A stretch of 64,000 nucleotides of DNA from Salinicola acroporae (GCF_003206615.1 NZ_PZJW01000012.1:222931-286930), one strand, 5' to 3'; shown: positions 43,703 through 52,077, counted from the stretch's first letter. The notes: generated from the sequence alone by a model not told the origin. Numbers and translations: made by a program.

Positions 43703-44950
43703 TTACGTGGCGGTCGTGTCGGCGGCGCGCGGGGCCCGCTCGCCTTCACTGCGCGAGATGATGGCGGTGCCCGCCAGGTCGCCGGTGACATTGAGCGCGG
43801 TACAACCCATGCCGACCAGCGCGTCGATCGAGGTCAAGAGCGCCACGGTCTCGATCGGCAATCCGACCTGGGCAAAGACCGTCGCGATCATCACGATGCC
43901 GGCGCCGGGCACCCCCGCCGTGCCGATGGAGGTGAGCGTCCCGATCAGCACGATCTCGACCATGGTCATGAAATCCAGCGGGATACCCGCCACGTTGGCG
44001 GCGAAGACCGCCGATATCGCGATCCGGATCGCCGCGCCATCCATGTTGATGGTCGCGCCCAGCGGTAGGCTGAACCCATACAGACTCTGCGAGATTCCGA
44101 GCCGGCGCGCCGCATTCAGCGTCAACGGCAAGGTGCCGGTACTGCTCTGCGTGGCGAAGGCCGTGGCCATGGGCGTCCGGGCTTCACGAAAGAAGTCCCT
44201 GAGACGCACACCGAAGGCACTCATCAATACGCCGTAGAGCAGCAGATGCACCGCCAGCGCGAGATAGAGCACCACCACCATGTTGCCCAGCGAGAGGATG
44301 GTGTCCAGGCCCTGCTTGGCCACGGTGCCGGCCACGATCGCGAAAACGCCGATCGGCACGTACTGGAGCACGCCCGACATCACCTTCATGGTCACTGCGT
44401 TCAGGCCTTCGATGACGCCATAGAGCTTCTCACCCAGCTCGCTCTGCCCGTCGCCATGGCGCATCTTCAACAGCGCGATGCCGAAGACGAAGGCGGTGAA
44501 GATGATCCCCAGCAGGTTCGGCTGCGCCAGCGCGCTGACGATATTGTCCGGCACGATGCTCAGCAGCACGCTGACGATGCCCGGATTTTCCGGCACCTCG
44601 ACACTCGCGCTGTCGTCGAGCGTCATCCCCGTGCCCGGCGACATCACCGACGCCACCGCCAGGCCGACGATGATCGCCAGCGCCGAGGTCACCACGTAGT
44701 AACCGAACACCTTGCCGCCGATTCGCCCCATCCGGCCGAGATCGGCCTGATTGATACCCACGATCAGGGTAAACAGCACGATCGGCACGATCAAAAACTG
44801 CAGCAACCGCAGCAGCAGTTCACCCAGCGGCGCCAACCAGGCCGCGACGGTCTCACCACCGATCAGCCCGACCGCTACGCCCAGCACCAGGGCGATGGTC
44901 ACGCGCAGAATGAGAGAGGAGTCGAGATAGCCTCGAAACAGAGTTTTCAT
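43703..44950 (-). CDS. Dicarboxylate/amino acid:cation symporter (DAACS, GltP/DctA family)
   Basis: 415 residues, about 8 helices plus two re-entrant hairpins. Signatures are FATQSSTGTLPLTL (serine-rich hairpin 1), LPLGATINMDGAAIRIAISAVFAA and VPGAGIVMIATVFAQVGLP. The first matches glutamate/dicarboxylate carriers (where it reads SSSTLPV or SSEATLP). Na+- or H+-driven uptake of an acidic or neutral amino acid. Likely co-transcribed with solA. Confidence 0.92.
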   Translation of the reverse strand: MKTLFRGYLDSSLILRVTIALVLGVAVGLIGGETVAAWLAPLGELLLRLLQFLIVPIVLFTLIVGINQADLGRMGRIGGKVFGYYVVTSALAIIVGLAVASVMSPGTGMTLDDSASVEVPENPGIVSVLLSIVPDNIVSALAQPNLLGIIFTAFVFGIALLKMRHGDGQSELGEKLYGVIEGLNAVTMKVMSGVLQYVPIGVFAIVAGTVAKQGLDTILSLGNMVVVLYLALAVHLLLYGVLMSAFGVRLRDFFREARTPMATAFATQSSTGTLPLTLNAARRLGISQSLYGFSLPLGATINMDGAAIRIAISAVFAANVAGIPLDFMTMVEIVLIGTLTSIGTAGVPGAGIVMIATVFAQVGLPIETVALLTSIDALVGMGCTALNVTGDLAGTAIISRSEGERAPRAADTTAT

Positions 44951-45020
44951 GAATGTGCCTATGACTAGCTGTGAGAACGACGCCTGGCGAAGCGGCGTCG
45001 ATGCCGCATAGCGTAACGCA

Positions 45021-45043
45021 AAAGCCCGACGCAAGGCCGGGCT
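45021..45043 (-). terminator. Intrinsic terminator of the YghU-like GST gene
   Basis: On the minus strand AGCCCG and CGGGCT form a 6-base stem (9-base loop), immediately followed by TTTTG. It lies 22 bases after the GST stop codon. Confidence 0.65.
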
Positions 45044-45064
45044 CGGTGAAGGGGCAGCGCGATA

Positions 45065-45925
45065 TCAGCCGCCGATCTTGTCCTGTGTCTGGGTGTCGAA
45101 GTCGCTGGCGTCGTGACGCTCGTGAAGCTGGGTTTCCGGCTCACCGAAGGTACGGTTGACCATGCGGCCGCGCTGCACGGCCGGACGCGCATCGATCTCC
45201 TTGGCCCAGCGCTGGACGTTTTCGTAGCTCTCCACGTCCAGAAACTCTGCGGCATCGTAGAGCCGACCCAACGCCAGCTGGCCGTACCAGGACCAGATCG
45301 CGATGTCGGCGATGGTGTACTCGTCGCCCGCCAGATAGCGCGTCTCGGCCAGGCGCCGGTCGAGCACGTCGAGCTGACGCTTGGCTTCCATGGTGAAGCG
45401 ATCGATGGCGTATTCGATCTTCTCCGGCGCGTAAGCGTAGAAGTGACCAAACCCGCCCCCCAGATACGGGGCGCTCCCCATCTGCCAGAACAGCCAGTTC
45501 ATCGTCTCGACACGCAGGGCCGGATCGCTCGGCAGGAAGGCGCCGAATTTTTCGGCCAGATGGAGCAGGATCGAACCGGATTCGAATACGCGGATCGGCT
45601 TGTCGCCACTGCGATCCATCAGTGCCGGGATCTTGGAGTTCGGATTGACCTCGACGAAACCGCTGCCGAACTGATCGCCATCGCCGATCTTGATCAGCCA
45701 GGCGTCGTATTCGGCATCCTTGCCCAGCGCCAGCAGCTCCTCCAGCAGTACGGTGACCTTGACGCCGTTGGGCGTCGCCAGCGAATAGAGCTGGAAAGGG
45801 TGCTTGCCGACCGGCAACTCCTTATCGTGGGTCGGCCCGGCGACAGGACGGTTGATGCTGGCGAACTTGCCGCCGCTCTCCTTGGGTTCCCAGACTTTGG
45901 GAGGGATATAGCCAGTGTCACTCAT
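45065..45925 (-). CDS. yghU: Glutathione S-transferase-fold disulfide-bond oxidoreductase, YghU type
   Basis: 286 residues, about the length of E. coli YghU (288). YIPPKVWEPKESGGKFASINRP at the N-terminus and FQLYSLATPNGVKVTVLLEELLALG, EVNPNSKIPALMD, ESGSILLHLAEKFG and GGGFGHFYAYAPEKIEYAIDRF are family features. Members bind two glutathione molecules and reduce peroxides or disulfides. It lies next to the putative oxidant-defence locus, though on a separate transcript. Confidence 0.93.
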   Translation of the reverse strand: MSDTGYIPPKVWEPKESGGKFASINRPVAGPTHDKELPVGKHPFQLYSLATPNGVKVTVLLEELLALGKDAEYDAWLIKIGDGDQFGSGFVEVNPNSKIPALMDRSGDKPIRVFESGSILLHLAEKFGAFLPSDPALRVETMNWLFWQMGSAPYLGGGFGHFYAYAPEKIEYAIDRFTMEAKRQLDVLDRRLAETRYLAGDEYTIADIAIWSWYGQLALGRLYDAAEFLDVESYENVQRWAKEIDARPAVQRGRMVNRTFGEPETQLHERHDASDFDTQTQDKIGG

Positions 45926-46334
45926 GAAGCTTCTCCACTCTTGGTCGATAGCGCGCGAAACGCCTGTGTGAAGAAAGGTAGCTTGTTAAGGATCGCATCG
46001 CGAGTCGTATCTTCCCGAACCACGAGCCACCGGATGAACGGGCCACGGCGAGCCACCATCTATCGAGCGCAGCCAGTGTGAAGAGTGCTAGCGTCAGTTC
46101 GTCGTTCGGGGTGAGAAAGATGCAGCGCACGTCGTGGGCGCCTTTCATGCATCGCGAAAGCCGAACGGGACGGCAACCGGGTTATCGACATTCGAGCTCC
46201 CAACCGTGGCCACACTCCTCCCTGGCTGCCCAGGTCGCCAGCGCCCGATATCCCATCGTCTCAATGTGACTGATCAATTCAACCCCAGGGCCTATTGCTG
46301 GAGGCGAGGGCTGGCTGACCCGCATTGGCACGAA
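45926..46334. other. 409-base intergenic region
   Basis: Between the GST promoter and the end of the RclC-like gene. A minus-strand open frame here (containing LTLALFTLAALDRWWLAV) resembles nothing I know and lacks a convincing ribosome site, so I do not call it. No hairpin or RNA gene seen. Confidence 0.4.
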
Positions 46335-46793
46335 TCAGGCAGACTCATCACGCCTTTTCGATGCCAGCAACGCTTCGGACGACGTCCACAAGGCAGCGCC
46401 CAGGAGTGCGAGATCCTTCACGAGAAAGCCTGCAGTGACCGATTCAAGCCCGAGGTCTGGCGTCGTGAGCAGGAAACTTAGCGTACCTATCAGTGCAAAC
46501 GCGGCCATCAGGCTCCCTAGCGCAGAGAGTTTTGGAAAAGGCTGCCGCAGCGCGATGAGCACGGCCGTGATCACTTCGATCACACCGATCAGATTTGAGC
46601 CTCCTCGCTGTCCGAGCCAGGCATTGACCCACGAAAAGAATGGGCTGTTCTCGGTGAGCGGTGCTATTGCAGCGGCTTCATAAGCGGTGAATTTGAACAG
46701 GCCGTAGCCGAGAAAGATCAGCACCAGACTATAGCGAAGGATGATGAGGCCGGCGGTAGCGATCAGCGGTTGTAGTTTATCAAGCGCGTTCAT
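46335..46793 (-). CDS. rclC: DUF417 (YkgB/RclC-like) inner-membrane protein
   Basis: 152 residues, four membrane helices. LRYSLVLIFLGYGLFKFTAYEAAAIAPLTENSPFFSWVNAWLGQRGGSNLIGVIEVITAVLIALR is a clear DUF417 sequence. In E. coli the homologue RclC (YkgB) belongs to the reactive-chlorine-resistance operon rclABC. The ATG at 46793 has GGAGG upstream. It is 101 bases downstream of the molybdopterin enzyme gene on the same strand, close enough for one operon. Symbol given by family; orthology not proven. Confidence 0.85.
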   Translation of the reverse strand: MNALDKLQPLIATAGLIILRYSLVLIFLGYGLFKFTAYEAAAIAPLTENSPFFSWVNAWLGQRGGSNLIGVIEVITAVLIALRQPFPKLSALGSLMAAFALIGTLSFLLTTPDLGLESVTAGFLVKDLALLGAALWTSSEALLASKRRDESA

Positions 46794-46894
46794 ACGAACC
46801 TCCGTGAGCCTTTTCAGCGATGACACGACTTGGTCAACACAGCAACTTGGTGGCCTTCGCGCCTGTGAATAGGGGCCGGTCATCGCCCCCTTTC

Positions 46895-47680
46895 TCAGAT
46901 TCCCGCCCACCAGTTGTATCCCCTGTCTTCCCAATAGCCGCCCTTGCCGCCATGAAGGTTCCTGAAGCTGTCGACGAGTTCCACTCGCATGACGTACTTG
47001 GCCTGCTTGTAGCCCAACTGGCGCTCGGCCCGCAGGCGCAGGGGGGCACCATTGGCTACCGGCAGCGCGGCATCGTTCAAGCCGTAGGCGAGTATCGTCT
47101 GCGGATGATAGGCCTCGACCATGTCGAGACTCTCGTAGTAGAGGTCGCTACCGCCGTAGGTGTGATCGGCACAGTGAAAGACCACGAATCTGGCTTGATC
47201 CAGTGGACGCACGCGATCGAGTAGATCCGCCAGCGGCACACCGGTCCATTGGCCGATGCAGCTCCAGCCCTCGACGCAGTCATGGCGGGTAATCTGGGTC
47301 CGCGACGGCATCTCGCCCAGCTCGGCCAGCGACAATGTCGCGGGTTGCTCGACCAGACCGTCGATCGTCAATCGCCAGTCGGCGAAATCGTTCTCCACCC
47401 AGGCGCGATAATAGTCTTCCTGGGGATCGGTGGTGCCGTTGGGACGGAAGACCGGCGCTATCTGGCTCTTGTCGAACTCCTGCGCCAGCGCCTGCCGCGA
47501 GGCGATCAGCCGCTGCGCCTTGTAGGTCAGTTGCTCGACGCTGCCCAGGGCGCGCTTCACCGAAGCGTTGTCGGCGATCCGGTCGCAACCCGCCAGCAGG
47601 CTCCCCGCCCCCAGCGCCGCCATGCCGGAGAGAAGCCGGCGCCGACTTCGGTTCGGTCCGGACGATTGTGGCTTACTCAT
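46895..47680 (-). CDS. Tat-exported molybdopterin-dependent oxidoreductase lipoprotein (sulfite-oxidase fold, MsrP/YedY1-like)
   Basis: 261 residues. RSRRRLLSGMAALGAGSLLAGC is a twin-arginine signal ending in a lipobox (Cys32), so the enzyme sits on the outer face of a membrane. The catalytic domain is the sulfite-oxidase Moco fold: WRLTIDGLVEQPATLSL, and ITRHDCVEGWSCIGQWTGVPL where Cys135 is the molybdenum ligand. YGLNDAALPVANGAPLRLRAERQLGYKQAKYV is the standard C-terminal part. Likely an oxo-transfer reductase for methionine sulfoxide or another S/N-oxide. Its start overlaps the cytochrome b gene by 8 bases, so the pair is coupled. Confidence 0.88.
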   Translation of the reverse strand: MSKPQSSGPNRSRRRLLSGMAALGAGSLLAGCDRIADNASVKRALGSVEQLTYKAQRLIASRQALAQEFDKSQIAPVFRPNGTTDPQEDYYRAWVENDFADWRLTIDGLVEQPATLSLAELGEMPSRTQITRHDCVEGWSCIGQWTGVPLADLLDRVRPLDQARFVVFHCADHTYGGSDLYYESLDMVEAYHPQTILAYGLNDAALPVANGAPLRLRAERQLGYKQAKYVMRVELVDSFRNLHGGKGGYWEDRGYNWWAGI

Positions 47681-48578
47681 GCGAATCCTCCCGATTCACC
47701 GGCCCAACCGGTTTGGTAGTGATGCGATAGCGCCCTGTCACCATCGAACGCAGGTTATTGAAGACCCCCGAGACCAGCACCAGGGCGATATGCACGAAGA
47801 AAAACCCCACCAACGAAAACGCGCAGATGAAATGCAGGGTCCTGGCGCTCTGCCGGCCGCCGAACAGCTCCGTCAGAAGCGGCCAGGCCGCATTGATCGA
47901 GGGAGACATCGTCAACCCGGTGAGGATCATCATCGGTAACAGCACGAACAGCACCAGGACATAGGTGAGCTTCTGGATGCCGTTGTATTCGGCCTCGTGA
48001 TGGAAGCGGAACCGCGCATGGTCGGCGATCGTCCTGGGTATGGCGCTCAGTTGTCTTCGCGTCGGGAAGATCGAGCCTCGTCGATGGCGGCTGATGAGGG
48101 TGTAAAGCAGGTACGCCACCACCGAAGGCGCAAAGATCCAGCCCGCGAGAAAGTGCCAGTTTCTTCCCATCGTCAGCCACTTGTCCCCCGGCAGCGTTGC
48201 CCAACGGGGAAAGGCACGTTGGCGTAGCTGGCCATTGTCGTCGGAGAGCCCCAACACACCCGTGGTATCGAGCGTGTAGCCGGCGACTCTTACCACGCCC
48301 CGTTGCTCGCCGTCGTCCCCGGTCTGGGCGTGAATCGCGATGAACGGATCGGAGAAACCGGATTGCTCTCCCCAGTACAGCGCAGGGTGGGCATTGAATA
48401 TCTGCAGGCCGCTCATCAGCAGCACGATGAGACAGAGGAAGTTGGTCCAGTGCCACAGCCGAGTGCCCAGGCTATGGCGCTTGATCAACCGGGACGACTC
48501 CAAGGCTTCCGGCTCGGAAAGCGGCCTGGAACTGGAATCGGGTTTGGGATTGGCAACGGGGCCGATACCGGATGGCAT
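47673..48578 (-). CDS. Four-helix b-type cytochrome, electron donor to the Moco enzyme
   Basis: 301 residues, cytochrome b561/NapC-hydrogenase-type fold. Helices at about 36-57, 135-160, 200-225 and 250-275 carry candidate heme histidines: LWHWTNFLCLIVLLMSG, GRNWHFLAGWIFAP, LHFICAFSLVGFFFVHIALV. A periplasmic loop of about 65 residues separates helices 1 and 2. It is unlike the six-helix MsrQ (YedZ) of E. coli. It should pass quinol electrons to the exported molybdopterin enzyme encoded directly downstream. Confidence 0.88.
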   Translation of the reverse strand: MPSGIGPVANPKPDSSSRPLSEPEALESSRLIKRHSLGTRLWHWTNFLCLIVLLMSGLQIFNAHPALYWGEQSGFSDPFIAIHAQTGDDGEQRGVVRVAGYTLDTTGVLGLSDDNGQLRQRAFPRWATLPGDKWLTMGRNWHFLAGWIFAPSVVAYLLYTLISRHRRGSIFPTRRQLSAIPRTIADHARFRFHHEAEYNGIQKLTYVLVLFVLLPMMILTGLTMSPSINAAWPLLTELFGGRQSARTLHFICAFSLVGFFFVHIALVLVSGVFNNLRSMVTGRYRITTKPVGPVNREDSHE

Positions 48579-48631
48579 GATTCACCTCGCTCTCAGGCAT
48601 CCGGCGGCCGTGGCCGCCGGAAGGCCATGGC

Positions 48632-48985
48632 TCAATTATCGTGATCCATGCTGTCCTGACCCATGGCGTCGTCGTGGCTCATGCCGTCCTGGCCCATGGC
48701 GTCGTCGTGGCTCATGCCGTCCTGGCCCATGGCGTCGTCATGGCTCATGCCGTCCTGGCCCATGGCGTCGTCGTGGCTCATGCCGTCCTGGCCCATGGCG
48801 TCGTCGTGGCTCATGCCGTCCTGGCCCATGGCATCGTCGTGGCTCATGCCGTCCTGGCCCATGGCGTCCTGGGACATGCTATCGGTTTGCGTTTCCCGGG
48901 CACTGGCAAGGCTCGTGAAGAACACGCCACCGCTCAACAACGTGGCACTCAATGCCAGCAGTAACTTCGATTTATTCGCGATCAT
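48632..48985 (-). CDS. Periplasmic Met/Asp/His repeat peptide (MrpX/MXKDX-like)
   Basis: 117 residues. Signal peptide 1-29 (ending SLASA), then [11 protein letters not shown] and seven 11-residue repeats of [11 protein letters not shown], six identical and the last [11 protein letters not shown]. The mature part has about 15 Met in 88 residues, no Lys, and many Asp and His. MXKDX-type peptides of this kind (MrpX in Azospira) act as sacrificial targets of hypochlorite, reduced again by a molybdopterin enzyme. Here the enzyme and its cytochrome follow 53 bases downstream. His/Asp/Met content also allows metal (copper) binding, so this alternative remains. Confidence 0.8.
   Translation of the reverse strand: MIANKSKLLLALSATLLSGGVFFTSLASARETQTDSMSQDAMGQDGMSHDDAMGQDGMSHDDAMGQDGMSHDDAMGQDGMSHDDAMGQDGMSHDDAMGQDGMSHDDAMGQDSMDHDN
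48635..48865. repeat. Tandem 33-base repeat, seven units
   Basis: Coding repeat inside the Met-rich peptide gene; each 33-base unit encodes [11 protein letters not shown]. Six units give identical protein with only occasional synonymous changes, the 3'-terminal unit is diverged. Such near-identical repeats expand and contract easily by slipped-strand events, so copy number may vary between strains. Confidence 0.9.
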
Positions 48986-49174
48986 GACCTTCTCCGTATT
49001 CCTTGTCGGTAGCCACCTCCGTAGCGAGGCGGTGATAGCAAGGTAATCGGTGATTTCAGGCCAATCATCACGAAACCATAACGTCCGACCGTCCCGTTCC
49101 AGGCGTGACATTCGCGTGATGACTCGGTCGGGCATCTCGGCTATGTTCGGTCCTTTGATCCTCCGGAGTCCGAT

Positions 49175-49885
49175 ATGCCACGTCCGATACTCTGCGTGGA
49201 GGACGATCCCGATATCGGGCGTCTTCTGGAGACCATACTGGCCGAGGCCGGCTACGCGGCCGAATGGGTCACTACCGGGGAAGAGGCGTTACTGCGGTGG
49301 AAGACGTCGTCGATGATCATCCTGGATCTGATGTTGCCGGGTATCGATGGCCTTCAGGTCTGCCGGGAAATTCGTGGGCAGGATGCCGCCATCCCGTTGA
49401 TCATGCTGACGGCGCTCGCCGGTACCCGAGAGGTGGTCGAAGGCCTGGAAATCGGTGCCGACGACTACATCACCAAACCCTTCGATACCGACATTCTGGT
49501 GGCCAGGATCCACGCCCTGATGCGGCGCCGGGAAGCGGTCGACACTTACCGGGCGCCGGACGCCCGCCCCGTGGTCGTCATGGATCTGGAGATCGATGCC
49601 ATCCATCACCGCGCGACGCTGCACGGGCGACCGCTCTCCCTGACCGCCAGAGAGTTCGCCCTGCTCTCGTTCTTCTCGCGCCACCCCGGTCACGGTTTCT
49701 CGCGGAGTGAGCTGCTCGATGCGGTGTGGGGCGCGGAGTTCGACGGTTACGATCACACCGTCAACACGCATATCAACCGTCTGCGCAACAAGATAGAGGT
49801 CGATCCCGCCAACCCGCGTTACATTTTGACCGTGTGGGGCATCGGCTACCGATTTACCGACCTTCCGCCATCGGCGGCCGAGTGA
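49175..49885 (+). CDS. OmpR-family response regulator
   Basis: 236 residues. Receiver domain with acidic pocket D10-D11, phosphorylation site D51 (MIILDLMLPG), T79 and K101 (YITKPFD), then an OmpR/PhoB winged-helix domain (about 135-230: LTAREFALLSFFSRHPGHGFSRSELLDAVWG, VNTHINRLRNKIEVDPANPRYILTVWGIGYRF). Divergent from the Met-rich peptide/cytochrome/Moco operon across 189 bases, and followed 2 bases later by its sensor kinase gene, so it most likely controls that operon. In E. coli an OmpR-type pair (HprRS, formerly YedWV) regulates msrPQ. Confidence 0.92.
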   Translation: MPRPILCVEDDPDIGRLLETILAEAGYAAEWVTTGEEALLRWKTSSMIILDLMLPGIDGLQVCREIRGQDAAIPLIMLTALAGTREVVEGLEIGADDYITKPFDTDILVARIHALMRRREAVDTYRAPDARPVVVMDLEIDAIHHRATLHGRPLSLTAREFALLSFFSRHPGHGFSRSELLDAVWGAEFDGYDHTVNTHINRLRNKIEVDPANPRYILTVWGIGYRFTDLPPSAAE

Positions 49886-49887
49886 TC

Positions 49888-51360
49888 ATGTGGCCACTGC
49901 TCAGAAGCGCCTATCGTAGTCTCTACGCCCGCATCGTCTTCATCTATCTGGCCAGCATGCTCGCGCTGTCCGCGGCGACCGCGCTGATCGCGGTCGATCA
50001 GTTCGACCAACTGGGCCGTGAGTGGCTGCAACGATCCCAGATCCACATGGCGCGACAGCTGGCCCGGACGCTCCGAGAGCCGCTCGGCCAGGGGCTCGAC
50101 AACGACCGGGTGCGCACCGCCATTCACCAGATCATGACTATCAATCCCTCGCTATCGCTGTATGTCCTCGATGACGACGGCCGGGTGGTCGGTGCCTACA
50201 GCGAGGGGGCATGCGGTCTGGGCAAGCAGGTCGATCGGGGCGCCATCGACGAGCTGCTCTCGGAAATGCCGATGCTGCCGGTCTATGCGGACATGCCCTG
50301 TCAGGACGACGAAGGGGTGTTCTCGGTAGCGCCGGTGACCTTCGGCCCCGAAGCCTCCCGGGGCTACCTGTTCGTTCGGCTGGAGACCAACACCCAGGTC
50401 TCGATGGCCAACATCTGGCAGACCAGCGGCATCACCCGGACCCTGCTCATCGCCACTGGCGTTGCCCTGCTGTTGACGCTGGTCGTGGGACTTGCGCTGT
50501 TCGCGTTGCTGACCCGCCGGTTCACCCGGATGACACGCGCCGTGCGCCACTTCGCCCGCGGCGATTATCGACAGCGAGTGCCCGACCGGATCGACGACGA
50601 GATCGGCCGCGTGGGCCGGGCCTTCAACGAGATGGCCGCCACCATCGAAGCGCAGGTAGAGGCCCTGCGCGACAACGACCGCCAGCGCCGGGATCTGGTC
50701 GCCAACCTGTCCCATGAGTTTCGCACCCCGCTGACGTCGTTATCCGGCTACACCCGGCAACTGCTGCGCACCGCGAGTGCCGCCGACAGCCGCGAGAACC
50801 TCGAGGCCATACGCCTGAACGTCGATCGACTGACACGGCTGGCCGCACAACTCTCGCAGATGTCGCACGCCAATATCGCCGACCGCCCCCTGACCCTCGA
50901 GTCGTTCTCCTTTGCCGAATTGGCCAACGACATCGTCACCAAGTTCCGCCCCAGGGCCGAGGAGAATGGCATCATTCTCACCGTGGAGAACGAGGCGGAC
51001 ATGGCCCAGGTGGCAGCAGATGTGGAACTGATCGATCATGCCCTGACCAATCTGGTCGACAATGCCCTGTTCGCCACCAATGCCGGGGGCCAGGTCACGA
51101 TCCGCATCCTCTATCTGGATGCCGACACCCTCAAGATCGGCGTCCGCGACACCGGCATCGGCATGAAGCCCGAGGAGCTTGCCCTGGTATGCCAGCGCTT
51201 CTACCGCACCGCCCTTGGCCGCGAGCGCGGCGACGGGACAGGCCTTGGCCTGGCAATCGTCTCCGATGTATTGAAACGTCACGACTCGAAGCTGACCCTC
51301 GAGAGCAAGCCGGGCCGCGGCTCATGCATCTGGTTCACGCTGCCGCTGGCGAAGCCGTGA
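49888..51360 (+). CDS. Membrane sensor histidine kinase with periplasmic Cys/Met sensor region
   Basis: 490 residues. Helix 1 about 13-36, periplasmic domain about 37-183, helix 2 about 184-209, HAMP, HisKA with H276 (NLSHEFRTPLTSL), and an ATPase domain with N-box DNALFATNAGG, GVRDTGIGM and GTGLGLAIV. The periplasmic part carries Cys109 and Cys138 and a Met cluster (M127, M129, M136: EMPMLPVYADMPC), residues that could sense oxidants. ATG at 49888; GTG 49882 is an alternative overlapping the regulator stop. Confidence 0.92.
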   Translation: MWPLLRSAYRSLYARIVFIYLASMLALSAATALIAVDQFDQLGREWLQRSQIHMARQLARTLREPLGQGLDNDRVRTAIHQIMTINPSLSLYVLDDDGRVVGAYSEGACGLGKQVDRGAIDELLSEMPMLPVYADMPCQDDEGVFSVAPVTFGPEASRGYLFVRLETNTQVSMANIWQTSGITRTLLIATGVALLLTLVVGLALFALLTRRFTRMTRAVRHFARGDYRQRVPDRIDDEIGRVGRAFNEMAATIEAQVEALRDNDRQRRDLVANLSHEFRTPLTSLSGYTRQLLRTASAADSRENLEAIRLNVDRLTRLAAQLSQMSHANIADRPLTLESFSFAELANDIVTKFRPRAEENGIILTVENEADMAQVAADVELIDHALTNLVDNALFATNAGGQVTIRILYLDADTLKIGVRDTGIGMKPEELALVCQRFYRTALGRERGDGTGLGLAIVSDVLKRHDSKLTLESKPGRGSCIWFTLPLAKP

Positions 51361-51410
51361 TAACCTGAGCTGGAGACAGTCCCGGCTCGCCGGACGTCAC
51401 GGAGCTTCCC

Positions 51411-52001
51411 ATGACCGATCGTATCCTCGTGTTCTACGGTTCCTACCGATCCGACCGCGCCGGCATCCGGCTGGCTGACTATGTGGTGCGCACGCTCGAC
51501 GCCCAGGGTGCCGAGGCTGAGCTTATCGACGCCAAGGCGATCGATTTGCCAATGCTGGACCGCATGTACAAGGAGTATCCCGATGGCGAGGCCCCGGCGG
51601 CGATGGAGACGCTGGCAGGCAAGATTCGCGACGCGGACGGCTTCATCTTTGTCACCGGCGAATACAACTGGGGCGTGCAGCCCGGGCTGAAGAATCTGAC
51701 CGACCACTTCCTGGAGGAGTGGTTCTGGCGCCCGGCCGGTATCGTCAGCTACTCGGCCGGCCGCCTCGGCGGCGCCCACGCCAATCTCGCCTGGCACGGC
51801 ACCCTGGCCGAGATGGGCATGGTGGTCATCTCCAGCACGGTCACGGTCGGCCAGATCGGCAAGACGCTGGACGACTCCGGCACGCCTGTCGGCGATGCGG
51901 GCCGATCCCTCGAGCGCGCCTTCGGCCGTTTTGCCGAAGACCTGAGGTGGTGGGCCGAGGCTGGCAGGCGCCAGCGCGAGCATCGGTCCCCGCCTTTTTA
52001 A
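51411..52001 (+). CDS. NADPH-dependent FMN reductase / flavodoxin-fold quinone reductase
   Basis: 196 residues. Flavodoxin-like fold: RILVFYGSYRSDRAGIRLADYVVRTL (FMN phosphate loop GSYR) and DGFIFVTGEYNWGVQPGLKNLTDHF, the isoalloxazine-contact loop of the FMN-reductase family. Uses NAD(P)H to reduce flavins or quinones; could supply protection against oxidants, which fits the region. Monocistronic, ends before two hairpins. Confidence 0.88.
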   Translation: MTDRILVFYGSYRSDRAGIRLADYVVRTLDAQGAEAELIDAKAIDLPMLDRMYKEYPDGEAPAAMETLAGKIRDADGFIFVTGEYNWGVQPGLKNLTDHFLEEWFWRPAGIVSYSAGRLGGAHANLAWHGTLAEMGMVVISSTVTVGQIGKTLDDSGTPVGDAGRSLERAFGRFAEDLRWWAEAGRRQREHRSPPF

Positions 52002-52028
52002 GCAAACGCGTTACACTGAAGTGACCGT

Positions 52029-52077
52029 CCCGCCTGCCGAGGCGGGCGACGCCGGCCATGGATTCGGGCCCGGCGTC
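52029..52077. other. Two adjacent hairpins between FMN reductase and MFS genes
   Basis: CCCGCC-N6-GGCGGG (52029-52046) followed by an 8-base stem GACGCCGG / CCGGCGTC (52048-52077). Either could end the FMN reductase transcript; no T-run follows. Confidence 0.4.

Noticed and set aside
45918..46148. Minus-strand open frame of 76 codons between the GST and the RclC-like gene
   Set aside because: No family resemblance, overlaps the GST start region and lacks a ribosome site; kept only as part of the intergenic note.
48635..48865. Possible CRISPR-like array from regular 33-base spacing
   Set aside because: Units are directly adjacent without unique spacers and stay in a coding frame, so it is a coding minisatellite.
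48641..49046. Plus-strand frames with repeated [11 protein letters not shown] or [11 protein letters not shown] units
   Set aside because: Antisense readings of the 33-base repeat; the minus-strand frame has a signal peptide and a sensible operon context.
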